A DNA stretch of 9,937 bases from an uncultured Bordetella sp. (GCA_937881145.1 CALGFL010000282.1:1-9937); one strand, 5' to 3'; shown: positions 1 through 6,521, counted from the first letter of the stretch. Program-made: numbers and translations. Notes: generated from the sequence alone by a model not told the origin.

Positions 1-1613
1 CCACGCAGACTTCGAACGTTTCCGGTTGGAACAAGGCCGTCTTCAGGGCTGCCTTGATTCTGAACGGCATCGTCGCCTACTGCATCCTGCATGCAGACCG
101 TCTCTACGTGGACGATCTGGGCCGTGTCCATAGCGGCTACACGGGGTGGACGGGCGACGGCCGGCCGCTGACCACGCTGATCATGCAATCGCTCAACATG
201 GGCACGCCCCTGACCGATCTGACGCCGTTGCCGCAGATCCTGGCCGTGCTGCTCCTGGCCTGGTGCGCCGTGCTGGTGGCCCGCAAGTTCGAGATCCGCG
301 ATACCGCCACGGCCATGCTGGCCGCATTCCCGCTGGGCGCCAGCCCCTTTTTCCTGGAAAACCTGTCGTACAAGTTCGACGTGTTGACCATGGTGCTGGC
401 CATGACCCTGGCCATCGCGGCGATCTGCGAGACGCCGTGGCGCGGCCGCAAGATGGGATGGGGCGCGCTCTGTTTGCTGGGTACGCTGTGTCTGTACCAG
501 CCCTCGCTCAATGCCTTCCTCGTCTTCGGCGTGCTGGAGTTTCTGTATTTGATGTGGCGCGACGCCGCGCCCGCAATGCTGGCGCGCCAGGCTCTGGGCC
601 GCCTGGTCCAGGTGATCGCGGCGATGATCCCCTACAAGATCATCGCTGCCGTGATTCTGCACAATGCCTACGCCAGCTATCACGCCACCTTGCTGCGTCC
701 CGGCGACTGGTCGGCCTTGTCCGACAACGTGCTGAGCTATTGGGAACTGATACGCGAGGGCTTGAGCGAGACGGGATCCTGGCCGCTGAGAGCGGCGCTG
801 GTGTTGGGGCTGGCGCTCGCTCTGGTGTTCGGGCTGCGCTACGTGGCGCGCGCCTGGCGTTCCTGCGGCCTGCCGGGGCGCGTTGGCCGTGTGGCGCTGG
901 CCTTGATCGTTCCAGCGGTCCTGGTCCTGAGCGCCATAGGCCCTCTGCTGTTTCTGAGCGAGGCCGTAATCGAGCCGCGCATCATGGTGGGCATCGGCGC
1001 GCTGATCTCGGCCAGTCTGGTGCTGCTGTGCATTGTGTGGCGCGAGACGGTGCCCTGGCCTCGTTTGCGGCGCTACGGCCTGTGGACCCTGCTGGCGCTG
1101 CCGGCCTACAGCATGCTGCTTCTGGCCGCGGTCTACGGCTACGCCATGCTGGCGCAGAACGGCTACGAACACCGCATCAGCGCGAACCTGGCCGACGACT
1201 TCGTCAACATCAACCAGCGCTATGCCGCGCGTGGCGTCAGGCTTGAGCACTATGTGCTGAACGGCACGGCGGGTTATCCGCCGGTGCTCAATCTGACGAT
1301 GAAAAAGTACCCCTTTCTGCGGCGCCTGGTGCCCATCTACCTGACCTCGGGTTGGGGCTGGGTGCGCGACCTGCTGGGTCAATACCGCATGCGCGAAACC
1401 ATGGACACGCTGCCCGGCAGTTTGAGCGAGGCCGTCAGCCATCAATGCGACAACCCGCCGGTGCGCATCACCGCGAACTACCAGCTCTACGTGGTGGGTT
1501 CCATCGTGGTGGTGTCGTTCAACAATGCGATGCAGTGCACTTTCGATCAGCTGCAGCAGCCCGTGGCGCCGCTCCAGCATCTGGGGATTCCGAAGGGGCA
1601 GCTGCCGCAGTGA
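1..1613 (+). CDS. GtrII-type membrane glucosyltransferase, 5' end outside window
   Basis: Probable polytopic inner-membrane glycosyltransferase of the GtrII (Glucos_trans_II) family. Such enzymes take a sugar from a lipid-linked donor on the periplasmic face and decorate O-antigen or another surface glycan. Seen: the reading frame is open from base 3. It has an early hydrophobic segment followed by a YVDDLGR stretch with paired aspartates at 111-116, then GYTGWTGDGRPL, typical of the start of this family. Many hydrophobic helices follow up to about 1160, then a soluble C-terminal part ending at a TGA at 1611-1613. The only start-like codon near the left edge is TTG at 54, which would fall inside the first helix. 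The real start is therefore probably just upstream of the window, and the 519 residues counted from TTG are a minimum. No partner genes (GtrA flippase, GtrB donor synthase) are visible. Family call fairly sure; donor and acceptor unknown. Confidence 0.75.
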   Translation, partial: TQTSNVSGWNKAVFRAALILNGIVAYCILHADRLYVDDLGRVHSGYTGWTGDGRPLTTLIMQSLNMGTPLTDLTPLPQILAVLLLAWCAVLVARKFEIRDTATAMLAAFPLGASPFFLENLSYKFDVLTMVLAMTLAIAAICETPWRGRKMGWGALCLLGTLCLYQPSLNAFLVFGVLEFLYLMWRDAAPAMLARQALGRLVQVIAAMIPYKIIAAVILHNAYASYHATLLRPGDWSALSDNVLSYWELIREGLSETGSWPLRAALVLGLALALVFGLRYVARAWRSCGLPGRVGRVALALIVPAVLVLSAIGPLLFLSEAVIEPRIMVGIGALISASLVLLCIVWRETVPWPRLRRYGLWTLLALPAYSMLLLAAVYGYAMLAQNGYEHRISANLADDFVNINQRYAARGVRLEHYVLNGTAGYPPVLNLTMKKYPFLRRLVPIYLTSGWGWVRDLLGQYRMRETMDTLPGSLSEAVSHQCDNPPVRITANYQLYVVGSIVVVSFNNAMQCTFDQLQQPVAPLQHLGIPKGQLPQ

Positions 1614-1764
1614 GGTTCGCGGCGGTCGATTTACGCTGATAACAGCAATGCCCGATGCGGGTCAACGATTAAATTTTTGCCTTGTTGCTTTGCAGATAAA
1701 TACTTTAAAAACAATGGGTTATATTTGTTTTTGAAGGTTTTTTCATCAGACGAAATCAATAGTT

Positions 1765-1786
1765 CTCCAAGGCGCTTTTCTTGGAG
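1765..1786. repeat. Inverted repeat (7-bp stem, 8-nt loop)
   Basis: CTCCAAG at 1765-1771 is the exact reverse complement of CTTGGAG at 1780-1786, with loop GCGCTTTT. It is followed by TAAATTGGG rather than a T-run, so it is a poor intrinsic terminator on the plus strand. It could be a protein-binding palindrome or a chance hairpin in the intergenic region. Confidence 0.35.
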
Positions 1787-1822
1787 TAAATTGGGTTCGT
1801 CGATTCGAGGGCGCTAAGCTGC

Positions 1823-1849
1823 TTGCAAAAAGTACTGTTTTTTTATACA
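1823..1849 (+). promoter_or_regulatory. Candidate promoter overlapping the SOS box
   Basis: TATACA at 1844-1849, inside the right half of the SOS box, is a good -10 candidate. TTGCAA at 1823-1828 is a modest -35 candidate, with a short 15-bp spacer. Transcription would start around 1856-1858, at the ATG itself, giving a leaderless or nearly leaderless message. The overlap with the operator would explain tight repression. The spacer is not ideal, and an upstream promoter in the AT-rich region is an alternative. Confidence 0.4.
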
Positions 1850-1852
1850 GTA
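1833..1852. promoter_or_regulatory. LexA operator (SOS box)
   Basis: The 20 bases TACTGTTTTTTTATACAGTA fit the LexA consensus CTGT-N8-ACAG used in beta- and gammaproteobacteria, including the flanking TA dinucleotides. The symmetry extends to 10 bp per arm: AAAGTACTGT at 1829-1838 against ACAGTACTTT at 1847-1856. The box ends six bases before the ATG at 1858. LexA bound here would cover any promoter reading into the radical SAM gene, so the gene should be repressed in normal growth and released after DNA damage. The match is direct; in vivo LexA binding is inferred. Confidence 0.85.
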
Positions 1853-1857
1853 CTTTC

Positions 1858-3045
1858 ATGGCAAACATCGATCGTTCCTCTTTCGTTGTTTCCGCCGGTT
1901 CTGGGTCCCCGGCTACCGCCCCCGCCGCCTTGCGCGGCCGGGGTGCGGTTACTAATGTGGGGCACCGCTACCAGTCGGATACGCGCGTCGCACCTCTCGA
2001 AAACGAGTGGTCGACCGAAGCCGCCGCCCAACCCGGCTGCGAGGGTGACGACGTTTCGCCGTCCCCGGCCACGCAGGTACGCCCGGAGCAGGTTCGCACG
2101 CTGCTCTCGCGCAACGATTCCCCCGATATTCCCTTCGAGCTGGCCATCAATCCCTACCGGGGCTGCGAGCATGGCTGCTCCTATTGCTACGCGCGTCCCA
2201 CGCATGCCTATCTGGGTTACTCGCCCGGGCTCGATTTCGAAACCAAGCTGACTGCCAAGGTCAACGCCGTCGAGGCGCTGCGCAATGAACTGGCCAAGCC
2301 CAGCCATCGCGTCTCGCCCATCAACCTGGGTTCGGCCACCGACATTTACCAGCCCATCGAGCGGCAATGGCGCCTGACGCGAGGCCTGCTCGAGCTTCTG
2401 CTCGAAACCCGCCATCCGCTGACACTGGTCACCAAGAACGCCCTGGTAGAGCGCGATATCGATCTGCTCGCCGCCCTGGCCGAGCGCAACCTGGTCATGG
2501 TCTATGTCAGCATCACCACGCTGGACGCCGACATGGCGCGCACGCTGGAACCCCGGGCATCTGCGCCCTGGCGCCGGCTGCAGGCCGTGCGCGCCTTGAC
2601 CGCGGCCGGTGTGCCGGTCGGAGTATTGGCCGCGCCCATGATTCCTTTCATCAACGACGCCTTCCTCGACACCATCCTGGCCGAGGCGGCCGACGCGGGC
2701 GCCCGCTGGGGCAGCTACACCGTCGTAAGGCTGCCCTGGGAGGTCCATGCGGTATTCGAGCAATGGCTGCGCACGCATTTCCCCGACCGCGCCGAGCGCG
2801 TCCTGCATCGCATCGAAGACATGCGCGGAGGGCGTCGCAACGATCCGCGCTTCGGCACCCGCATGCGCGGCACCGGCTTGTGGGCCGACCTGCTGCGCCA
2901 GCGGTTTTCTGTCGCGGCGCGCAAGCATGGCCTGAACCTCACCCCCCGCGTGCAGCTCGACTGCCAGCAGTTCGTTCCTCCGGTTGTTCCCATTCGCAGT
3001 GTCCGCAATACCCCGACGTCTCCACAGCTGTCCCTGTTCGTTTAA
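1858..3045 (+). CDS. PA0069/Rv2578c-type radical SAM protein (SplB-like)
   Basis: A 395-residue radical SAM enzyme of COG1533, the group containing spore photoproduct lyase SplB. The CX3CX2C cluster motif is seen as C103, C107 and C110 in NPYRGCEHGCSYCYARP and would bind a 4Fe-4S cluster that cleaves S-adenosylmethionine. Other family marks are RGRGAVTN at 26-33, RNDSPDIPF at 85-93 and SPGLDFETKL just after the cysteines. Reaction and substrate of this subfamily are not established to my knowledge. The SplB relationship and the SOS box suggest DNA damage reversal, but that is inference. The ATG at 1858 lies upstream of the conserved RGRGA block and has no Shine-Dalgarno sequence. The only other start-like codon before that block is a TTG at 1930, immediately in front of it. 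A 114-residue protein follows after 60 bp and is probably in the same transcript. Residues 1-24 look unconserved. Confidence 0.85.
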   Translation: MANIDRSSFVVSAGSGSPATAPAALRGRGAVTNVGHRYQSDTRVAPLENEWSTEAAAQPGCEGDDVSPSPATQVRPEQVRTLLSRNDSPDIPFELAINPYRGCEHGCSYCYARPTHAYLGYSPGLDFETKLTAKVNAVEALRNELAKPSHRVSPINLGSATDIYQPIERQWRLTRGLLELLLETRHPLTLVTKNALVERDIDLLAALAERNLVMVYVSITTLDADMARTLEPRASAPWRRLQAVRALTAAGVPVGVLAAPMIPFINDAFLDTILAEAADAGARWGSYTVVRLPWEVHAVFEQWLRTHFPDRAERVLHRIEDMRGGRRNDPRFGTRMRGTGLWADLLRQRFSVAARKHGLNLTPRVQLDCQQFVPPVVPIRSVRNTPTSPQLSLFV

Positions 3046-3105
3046 TTCGATTTGCGGCGGACTGGAGCATGGCGCTCCGACCCGCCAGACCTAAGGAGTG
3101 CCTCC

Positions 3106-3450
3106 ATGAGCATCGCCGCTTCCGCCGTTTTGCCTTCGCTGCCGATTGCCGGCCTGCGCAAGCCCGCCTTTGGTGTATCCGCCCCCGGCAAGCCCCGCGC
3201 CTGCGTACCCGTGCGCCAGCAACCCGCCGCCCAGGTCCCCGCGCGCAAATGGCCTTTCCCGCCCGAGCCACAGCCCACGGGGGCGCAGGCTGTGGTTTTT
3301 CAGCCCACGGCGTCGCTGGGCGACGTGCGTCAAATATCCGCCGGTCAGATCGTCTCGCGCAAGGCCATGCTGCTCGACGTGCTGATGGTCGCCGCCTGGG
3401 GCGTCGCCATTCCCGCGGTTCTGTGGCTGGGCGCGGCGGCTGGATTCTGA
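3106..3450 (+). CDS. Small tail-anchored membrane protein, unrecognised
   Basis: A 114-residue protein not recognised as any family. Its start is well supported: AAGGAG at 3093-3098 lies 7 bases before the ATG, although the frame is open further upstream. The first ~75 residues are rich in proline, alanine and basic residues (for example KWPFPPEPQP at 48-57) and look disordered. Residues 88-110 form one hydrophobic helix, with R85 and K86 just before it and only a few residues after it. This predicts a tail-anchored inner-membrane protein with its N-terminal part in the cytoplasm. It follows the SOS-controlled radical SAM gene by 60 bp with no terminator between, so it is probably co-induced by DNA damage. 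SOS regulons often include small membrane proteins that delay division, but nothing in the sequence proves that role here. Existence of the gene is likely; function unknown. Confidence 0.7.
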   Translation: MSIAASAVLPSLPIAGLRKPAFGVSAPGKPRACVPVRQQPAAQVPARKWPFPPEPQPTGAQAVVFQPTASLGDVRQISAGQIVSRKAMLLDVLMVAAWGVAIPAVLWLGAAAGF

Positions 3451-3461
3451 ACAAACCCGGC

Positions 3462-3492
3462 CACGCCTTCCCGCGCATGCCGCAAAGGCGTG
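3462..3492. terminator. Possible bidirectional terminator hairpin between convergent genes
   Basis: CACGCCTT at 3462-3469 pairs exactly with AAGGCGTG at 3485-3492, with a 15-base loop. It sits between the ends of the small membrane protein gene and the MFS gene. Neither side has a clean T-run, so any terminator here would be weak. Confidence 0.3.
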
Positions 3493-3503
3493 AAAGAACG
3501 CCT

Positions 3504-3521
3504 GGCACCGGCGTCGGTGCC
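3504..3521 (-). terminator. Likely terminator of the MFS gene
   Basis: GGCACCG at 3504-3510 and CGGTGCC at 3515-3521 form a perfect 7-bp stem with a 4-base loop, starting 2 bases after the MFS stop codon. Read on the minus strand, it is followed a few bases later by TTCTTT. This is a plausible weak intrinsic terminator for the amidohydrolase-MFS transcript. Confidence 0.45.
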
Positions 3522-3522
3522 C

Positions 3523-4794
3523 TCAGCGCGTACGGTTCAATCCGATGAACAGCGTCGCGATCACATATACCAGCGCGCAGCCACCGAAAAAGAGGATGAC
3601 TGCATGGAAGGAACCGGTAGCCTGCAGCAGCAGGCCAGTGATTATCGGAATCAAAACGCCACCGACGCTGCCGGCGCAGTTCATCGACGAACCCACCAGG
3701 CCGACGCGCTGCCTGGGCACCAAGAGCGACGGAAGGCTCCAGTACAAGCTGCCCCACATCAGGAAGAAGGCCGTTGCGCACAGCATGGCGACCGCCTGCA
3801 TCGGGTCGTTGATGCGCGGCAGGGCGACAAGCACCAGCAGCATCACGACGCCGGAGACGAGCACCATGCCCTTGATCGCGCGGCCGCGCTGAACACTCCG
3901 GGCAACCAGGGTGTCGCACAGAAAGCCGCCCGTCAGCGAGCCGATGGCGGCGCTCAGGAAAATGAAGAACGTCGAGGCGCCGATCCCCTTCAGGTCCAGG
4001 CCGCGGGCCTGCGCAAGATAGCTCGGTCCCCAGGTCAGCAGGCCGAAGAAGATCATGGCCCAGCTCGCCCGGCCTATGCACATCGCAGCGACCGACCGAC
4101 CGGGTAGCGGCGCATGGTCGCCGCCGGCCTGCGGGCTGGACGCCGCCTGGGTTTCGTCGCGTATATGGGCCAGTTCCGCGGCATTGACGCCGGGATGCGC
4201 CGCGGGGTCGTCGCGCAGATAGCGCCAGGCCAGCCAGGACGCGGCCACGGTGAGCAGGCCGGCGACGACGAAGGCGCCGCGCCATGAGTCGAACGCCAGG
4301 ATCAGCTGGGCGATCACGAGACCGCCTATGGCGGCGCCGAAAGGCGAACCCGCATCCATCAGCACGGCGCCGCGTGCGCGCTCGCTTTTGGACAGCCAGG
4401 ATGCATTGAGCTTGCTGCCGGCCGGAAAGAGCGGCGCTTCCGCCGCGCCCAGTCCGAGCCGCATCAGCAAAATGCCTAAGCCGCCGGTTACCACGCCCAT
4501 CAGCGCCTGGAATCCGCCCCACATCAGGGTCGCTGCGCTGATCACCCGCCGAGCGCCGATCTTGTCGATGAGCCAGCCGCCGGGCAGCTGCAGCAGCGTG
4601 TAGGACCAGTAGAACCTGCTGACGATGAATGCTTCCAGATCCGGCGACAGATTCATCTCTTTGGAGATCGTCGGCATCGCGATCGACAGCGAGATGCGGT
4701 CGACAAGATTGATGAGCGTGATCAGGAAGATGATGCAGAAGATTTTCCACCGCACGCTGGTGCGGGGCAGGGCGCCGGGGGGCGAAGTGGGCAT
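3523..4794 (-). CDS. MFS transporter, anion:cation symporter (ACS) type
   Basis: A 423-residue major facilitator permease with about 12 hydrophobic helices, expected in the inner membrane. The loop 2-3 signature is visible as GGWLIDKIGARR at 72-83. RLGLGAAEAPLFPAG at 112-126 is the pattern typical of the ACS family (hexuronate, glucarate, tartrate and phthalate carriers), which import organic anions with protons. A hydrophilic central loop lies at about 194-232. The start at 4794 is chosen because AAGGAG lies 8 bases upstream. An in-frame ATG at 4830 overlaps the amidohydrolase stop as ATGA but lacks a ribosome binding site and would add 12 polar residues. It is the second gene after the amidohydrolase and is probably co-transcribed. 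Its likely cargo is that enzyme's substrate or a related carboxylate. Family call strong, substrate unknown. Confidence 0.88.
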   Translation of the reverse strand: MPTSPPGALPRTSVRWKIFCIIFLITLINLVDRISLSIAMPTISKEMNLSPDLEAFIVSRFYWSYTLLQLPGGWLIDKIGARRVISAATLMWGGFQALMGVVTGGLGILLMRLGLGAAEAPLFPAGSKLNASWLSKSERARGAVLMDAGSPFGAAIGGLVIAQLILAFDSWRGAFVVAGLLTVAASWLAWRYLRDDPAAHPGVNAAELAHIRDETQAASSPQAGGDHAPLPGRSVAAMCIGRASWAMIFFGLLTWGPSYLAQARGLDLKGIGASTFFIFLSAAIGSLTGGFLCDTLVARSVQRGRAIKGMVLVSGVVMLLVLVALPRINDPMQAVAMLCATAFFLMWGSLYWSLPSLLVPRQRVGLVGSSMNCAGSVGGVLIPIITGLLLQATGSFHAVILFFGGCALVYVIATLFIGLNRTR

Positions 4795-4802
4795 GGTCTT
4801 GT

Positions 4803-4808
4803 CTCCTT
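4803..4808 (-). promoter_or_regulatory. Ribosome binding site setting the MFS start
   Basis: Minus-strand AAGGAG, 8 bases before the ATG at 4794. It favours this start over the in-frame ATG at 4830. Confidence 0.75.
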
Positions 4809-4826
4809 GTTGTATGGGGTTCGGAT

Positions 4827-5756
4827 TCATGCGGGTTGGTAGATGCGCATCGCGTTGTCGTGAAAGAGTGCGCGGCGTTGATGTCCGGGCAGGTGCCGCA
4901 CGCTGGCCTCGAAACCGCCATAGATGATTTCGAAGCTGGCGCAGACGCTGTCGACGGGGAAATTGCTGGCGAACATGCAGCGTTCAAAGCCGAACAGCTC
5001 GATCAGCGCCAGAATGAGTGGCGCGTTCTCTTGCGCGCGCCAAGGCGTGCCCCGGCCCAGCCCGATGCCTGACAGCTTGACGGCTACATTGGGCGCCCCG
5101 GCCAGCGCAGCCATGGCGCTGCGCCAGCCGGCAAGGCCGGCATCGCTGCGATCCGATGGCAGGCCGGCGTGGTTGACGATGATCTGCGTTTGCGGAAAGT
5201 CGCGCGCCAGGTCGAGCGCGGCGTCCATATGCCACCAGGGCGTCTGCAGGTCGAAACGCAGGCCGTGTTTTTGCAGCTCGGCATAGCCCCTGCGCCATCG
5301 GTCGTCGTCCATGCTGCCGGTGGCGCCCCGTCGCGCTTCGCGCGCGCTGGCCGCCGCCTTCGGCTTGTGGCGGATGCCGCGCACGAGCGGGTATCCGGCG
5401 TGCGCGGCGATCAGGTCGGCCGCGTCCGGCCGGTCCAGCCGCGCATGAGCCACGACCGCGTTGGGAAAGCCGTACTCGCGCGCCACGTCGTGGATATAGG
5501 CCGTCTCGCCCAGCGGATCGGCCGGATCCCACTCGGTCTCGACGTAAACCGTCTTGACCACGTCGAACCGTCCGACGTCCTCGAAGTAATCGGGCGGGAG
5601 ATAAGTCCGCCGGATGTCCGAGTAATCGCCGTAGCGAAAGGGAATCATCGGTTCGTCGCGCAGCCAGGGGTGATAGTTGCGGGCCGGTTCCCAGAAATGC
5701 TGGTGCGCATCGACGATGGGCATGGCCTGAGTCGCCGCCGGCAGCCGGGTTTGCAT
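4827..5756 (-). CDS. Amidohydrolase-family hydrolase, COG3618 lactonase-like
   Basis: A 309-residue TIM-barrel metal-dependent hydrolase of the Amidohydro_2 / COG3618 group, which includes L-fuconolactonase, 4-sulfomuconolactonase and 2-pyrone-4,6-dicarboxylate lactonase. Visible motifs: VDAHQHFWE at 15-23, with H18 and H20 as the first strand metal or substrate histidines; VRGIRH at 125-130; NHAGLP at 195-200 with H196; KLSGIG at 227-232; and FASNFPVD at 262-269, ending in the catalytic aspartate D269. It is probably cytoplasmic, as no signal peptide is seen. The start is supported by AGGAG 8 bases before the ATG at 5756. It is the first gene of a two-gene unit with the downstream MFS transporter, suggesting uptake and opening of a lactone or similar ring. 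No regulator gene lies alongside within the window. Fold assignment is sure; the substrate cannot be read from sequence. Confidence 0.85.
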   Translation of the reverse strand: MQTRLPAATQAMPIVDAHQHFWEPARNYHPWLRDEPMIPFRYGDYSDIRRTYLPPDYFEDVGRFDVVKTVYVETEWDPADPLGETAYIHDVAREYGFPNAVVAHARLDRPDAADLIAAHAGYPLVRGIRHKPKAAASAREARRGATGSMDDDRWRRGYAELQKHGLRFDLQTPWWHMDAALDLARDFPQTQIIVNHAGLPSDRSDAGLAGWRSAMAALAGAPNVAVKLSGIGLGRGTPWRAQENAPLILALIELFGFERCMFASNFPVDSVCASFEIIYGGFEASVRHLPGHQRRALFHDNAMRIYQPA

Positions 5757-5966
5757 GAATAAGTCTCCTGAGTCCGATGTATTGCCCGTCGTTGGTGCGG
5801 CAAGGGCTTGTCGTTATGCGGACCCATCTTAGGAATGGCCTTTTCCCCCGTAAATTGAAAATTTCGAACTCAATGATCACCTGGGGTTATCAATCGAAAT
5901 GGGCAATTCGCCCCGTCGATAGCAATTCGGACCATGCCGGCCGCCTGCTGGCTGGCCTGGCTTGTC

Positions 5967-5994
5967 TTGCGTGTAACTCCCGATTCGGTATAAA
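5967..5994 (+). promoter_or_regulatory. Candidate rplS promoter
   Basis: TATAAA at 5989-5994 (in GGTATAAAAT) is a good -10 element. TTGCGT at 5967-5972 is a weak -35, with a 16-bp spacer. Transcription would start near 6001, leaving a leader of about 70 bases before rplS. The -10 is convincing; the -35 is not. Confidence 0.55.
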
Positions 5995-6038
5995 ATCTTC
6001 GATTCACTTCATCCTCTACCCCCGAACACAACAAATTT

Positions 6039-6066
6039 CTCCTTCGGTGGGCAAGATGCCTAGGAG
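6039..6066 (+). promoter_or_regulatory. Leader hairpin covering the rplS ribosome binding site
   Basis: CTCCT at 6039-6043 can pair with AGGAG at 6062-6066, the rplS Shine-Dalgarno sequence (6 bases before the GTG start). Inside it, GGCA at 6050-6053 pairs with TGCC at 6057-6060 across a 3-base loop, and G6049-T6061 can add a wobble pair. The two helices stack around a 5-base bulge. CCGAA at 6022-6026 can instead pair with TTCGG at 6043-6047, offering a competing fold. Translational control of L19 is inferred from this folding only. Confidence 0.4.
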
Positions 6067-6072
6067 CTTTAC

Positions 6073-6459
6073 GTGAATCTCATCCAGACTCTCGAGCAAG
6101 AAGAAATCGCTCGCCTGACCGGCGGCAAAGCCATGCCCGACTTCGGTCCCGGCGACACCGTGATCGTCAACGTGAACGTGGTCGAAGGCACCCGCAAGCG
6201 CGTGCAGGCTTTCGAAGGCGTGGTCATCGCCCGTCGCAACCGCGGCCTGAACTCGTCTTTCATCGTCCGCAAGATCTCGTCGGGCGAAGCGGTCGAGCGT
6301 ACCTTCCAGCTGTATTCGCCGCAGATCGCCTCGATCGAAATCAAGCGCCGCGGCGACGTGCGCCGCGCCAAGCTGTACTACCTGCGCAGCCGTTCGGGCA
6401 AGTCGGCCCGTATCAAGGAAAAGCTGGTCAGCAAGGCCCAGCAGCAAGCCCAGGCCTGA
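6073..6459 (+). CDS. rplS: 50S ribosomal protein L19
   Basis: A 128-residue L19, a large-subunit protein at the 30S-50S interface. It is recognised by near-identity to the family over [49 protein letters not shown] and the final RIKEKL. It starts at a GTG at 6073 with AGGAG 6 bases upstream. The first residues [15 protein letters not shown] match the usual N terminus, and the C-terminal tail has a short glutamine/alanine extension. In many proteobacteria rplS follows trmD in an rpsP-rimM-trmD-rplS operon. Here the upstream neighbour is a divergent metabolic gene, and rplS seems to have its own promoter, leader and terminator. Confidence 0.98.
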   Translation: MNLIQTLEQEEIARLTGGKAMPDFGPGDTVIVNVNVVEGTRKRVQAFEGVVIARRNRGLNSSFIVRKISSGEAVERTFQLYSPQIASIEIKRRGDVRRAKLYYLRSRSGKSARIKEKLVSKAQQQAQA

Positions 6460-6495
6460 GTCGACACCCGGTCCGCGCTGCTGTAAGGCAAGAAG

Positions 6496-6521
6496 AAGGC
6501 ACCCGAGGGGGTGCCTTTTTT
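6496..6521 (+). terminator. Strong intrinsic terminator after rplS
   Basis: AAGGCACCC at 6496-6504 pairs with GGGTGCCTT at 6509-6517 (9-bp stem, loop GAGG), and a run of six T ends at 6521. It lies 36 bases after the rplS stop and only 13 bases before the Nudix ATG. Confidence 0.92.

Larger units (their letters stand above)
1614..1857. promoter_or_regulatory. AT-rich intergenic control region upstream of the radical SAM gene
   Basis: This gap is far richer in A and T than the surrounding coding DNA, most strongly from about 1661 to 1760, where runs of T and A alternate. It contains a small hairpin (1765-1786) and a LexA-type operator next to the following ATG. No gene is visible in it. It probably carries the promoter(s) of the radical SAM gene. 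No convincing terminator for the preceding glucosyltransferase was found. Confidence 0.6.
5757..6072. promoter_or_regulatory. Divergent intergenic region between amidohydrolase and rplS
   Basis: A 316-bp non-coding stretch serving both directions. On the amidohydrolase side it has the ribosome binding site (5765-5769) and an AT-richer patch at about 5850-5900. In the middle an 8-bp direct repeat GCAATTCG occurs at 5903-5910 and 5922-5929. On the rplS side it has a promoter candidate (5967-5994) and a leader able to form a hairpin over the rplS ribosome binding site. No gene was recognised in it. Confidence 0.6.

Noticed and set aside
1651..1661. CCCGATGCGGG hairpin after the glucosyltransferase gene as a terminator
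   Set aside because: A 4-bp stem is too weak, and the following T-run is about 10 bases away.
1843..2928. A 361-codon minus-strand open frame opposite the radical SAM gene
   Set aside because: It is the mirror of a gene with clear cysteine motifs, and its own translation has no recognisable family features.
4795..4830. Upstream ATG start for the MFS gene, overlapping the amidohydrolase stop as ATGA
   Set aside because: There is no ribosome binding site before it, whereas the ATG at 4794 has AAGGAG at ideal spacing; the extra 12 residues are polar and outside the usual family start.
2939..4987. A very long minus-strand open frame (682 codons) across the small protein and MFS genes
   Set aside because: It is arginine- and alanine-rich with no recognisable motif and overlaps well-supported genes in other frames. 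This is a common artefact of high-GC DNA.
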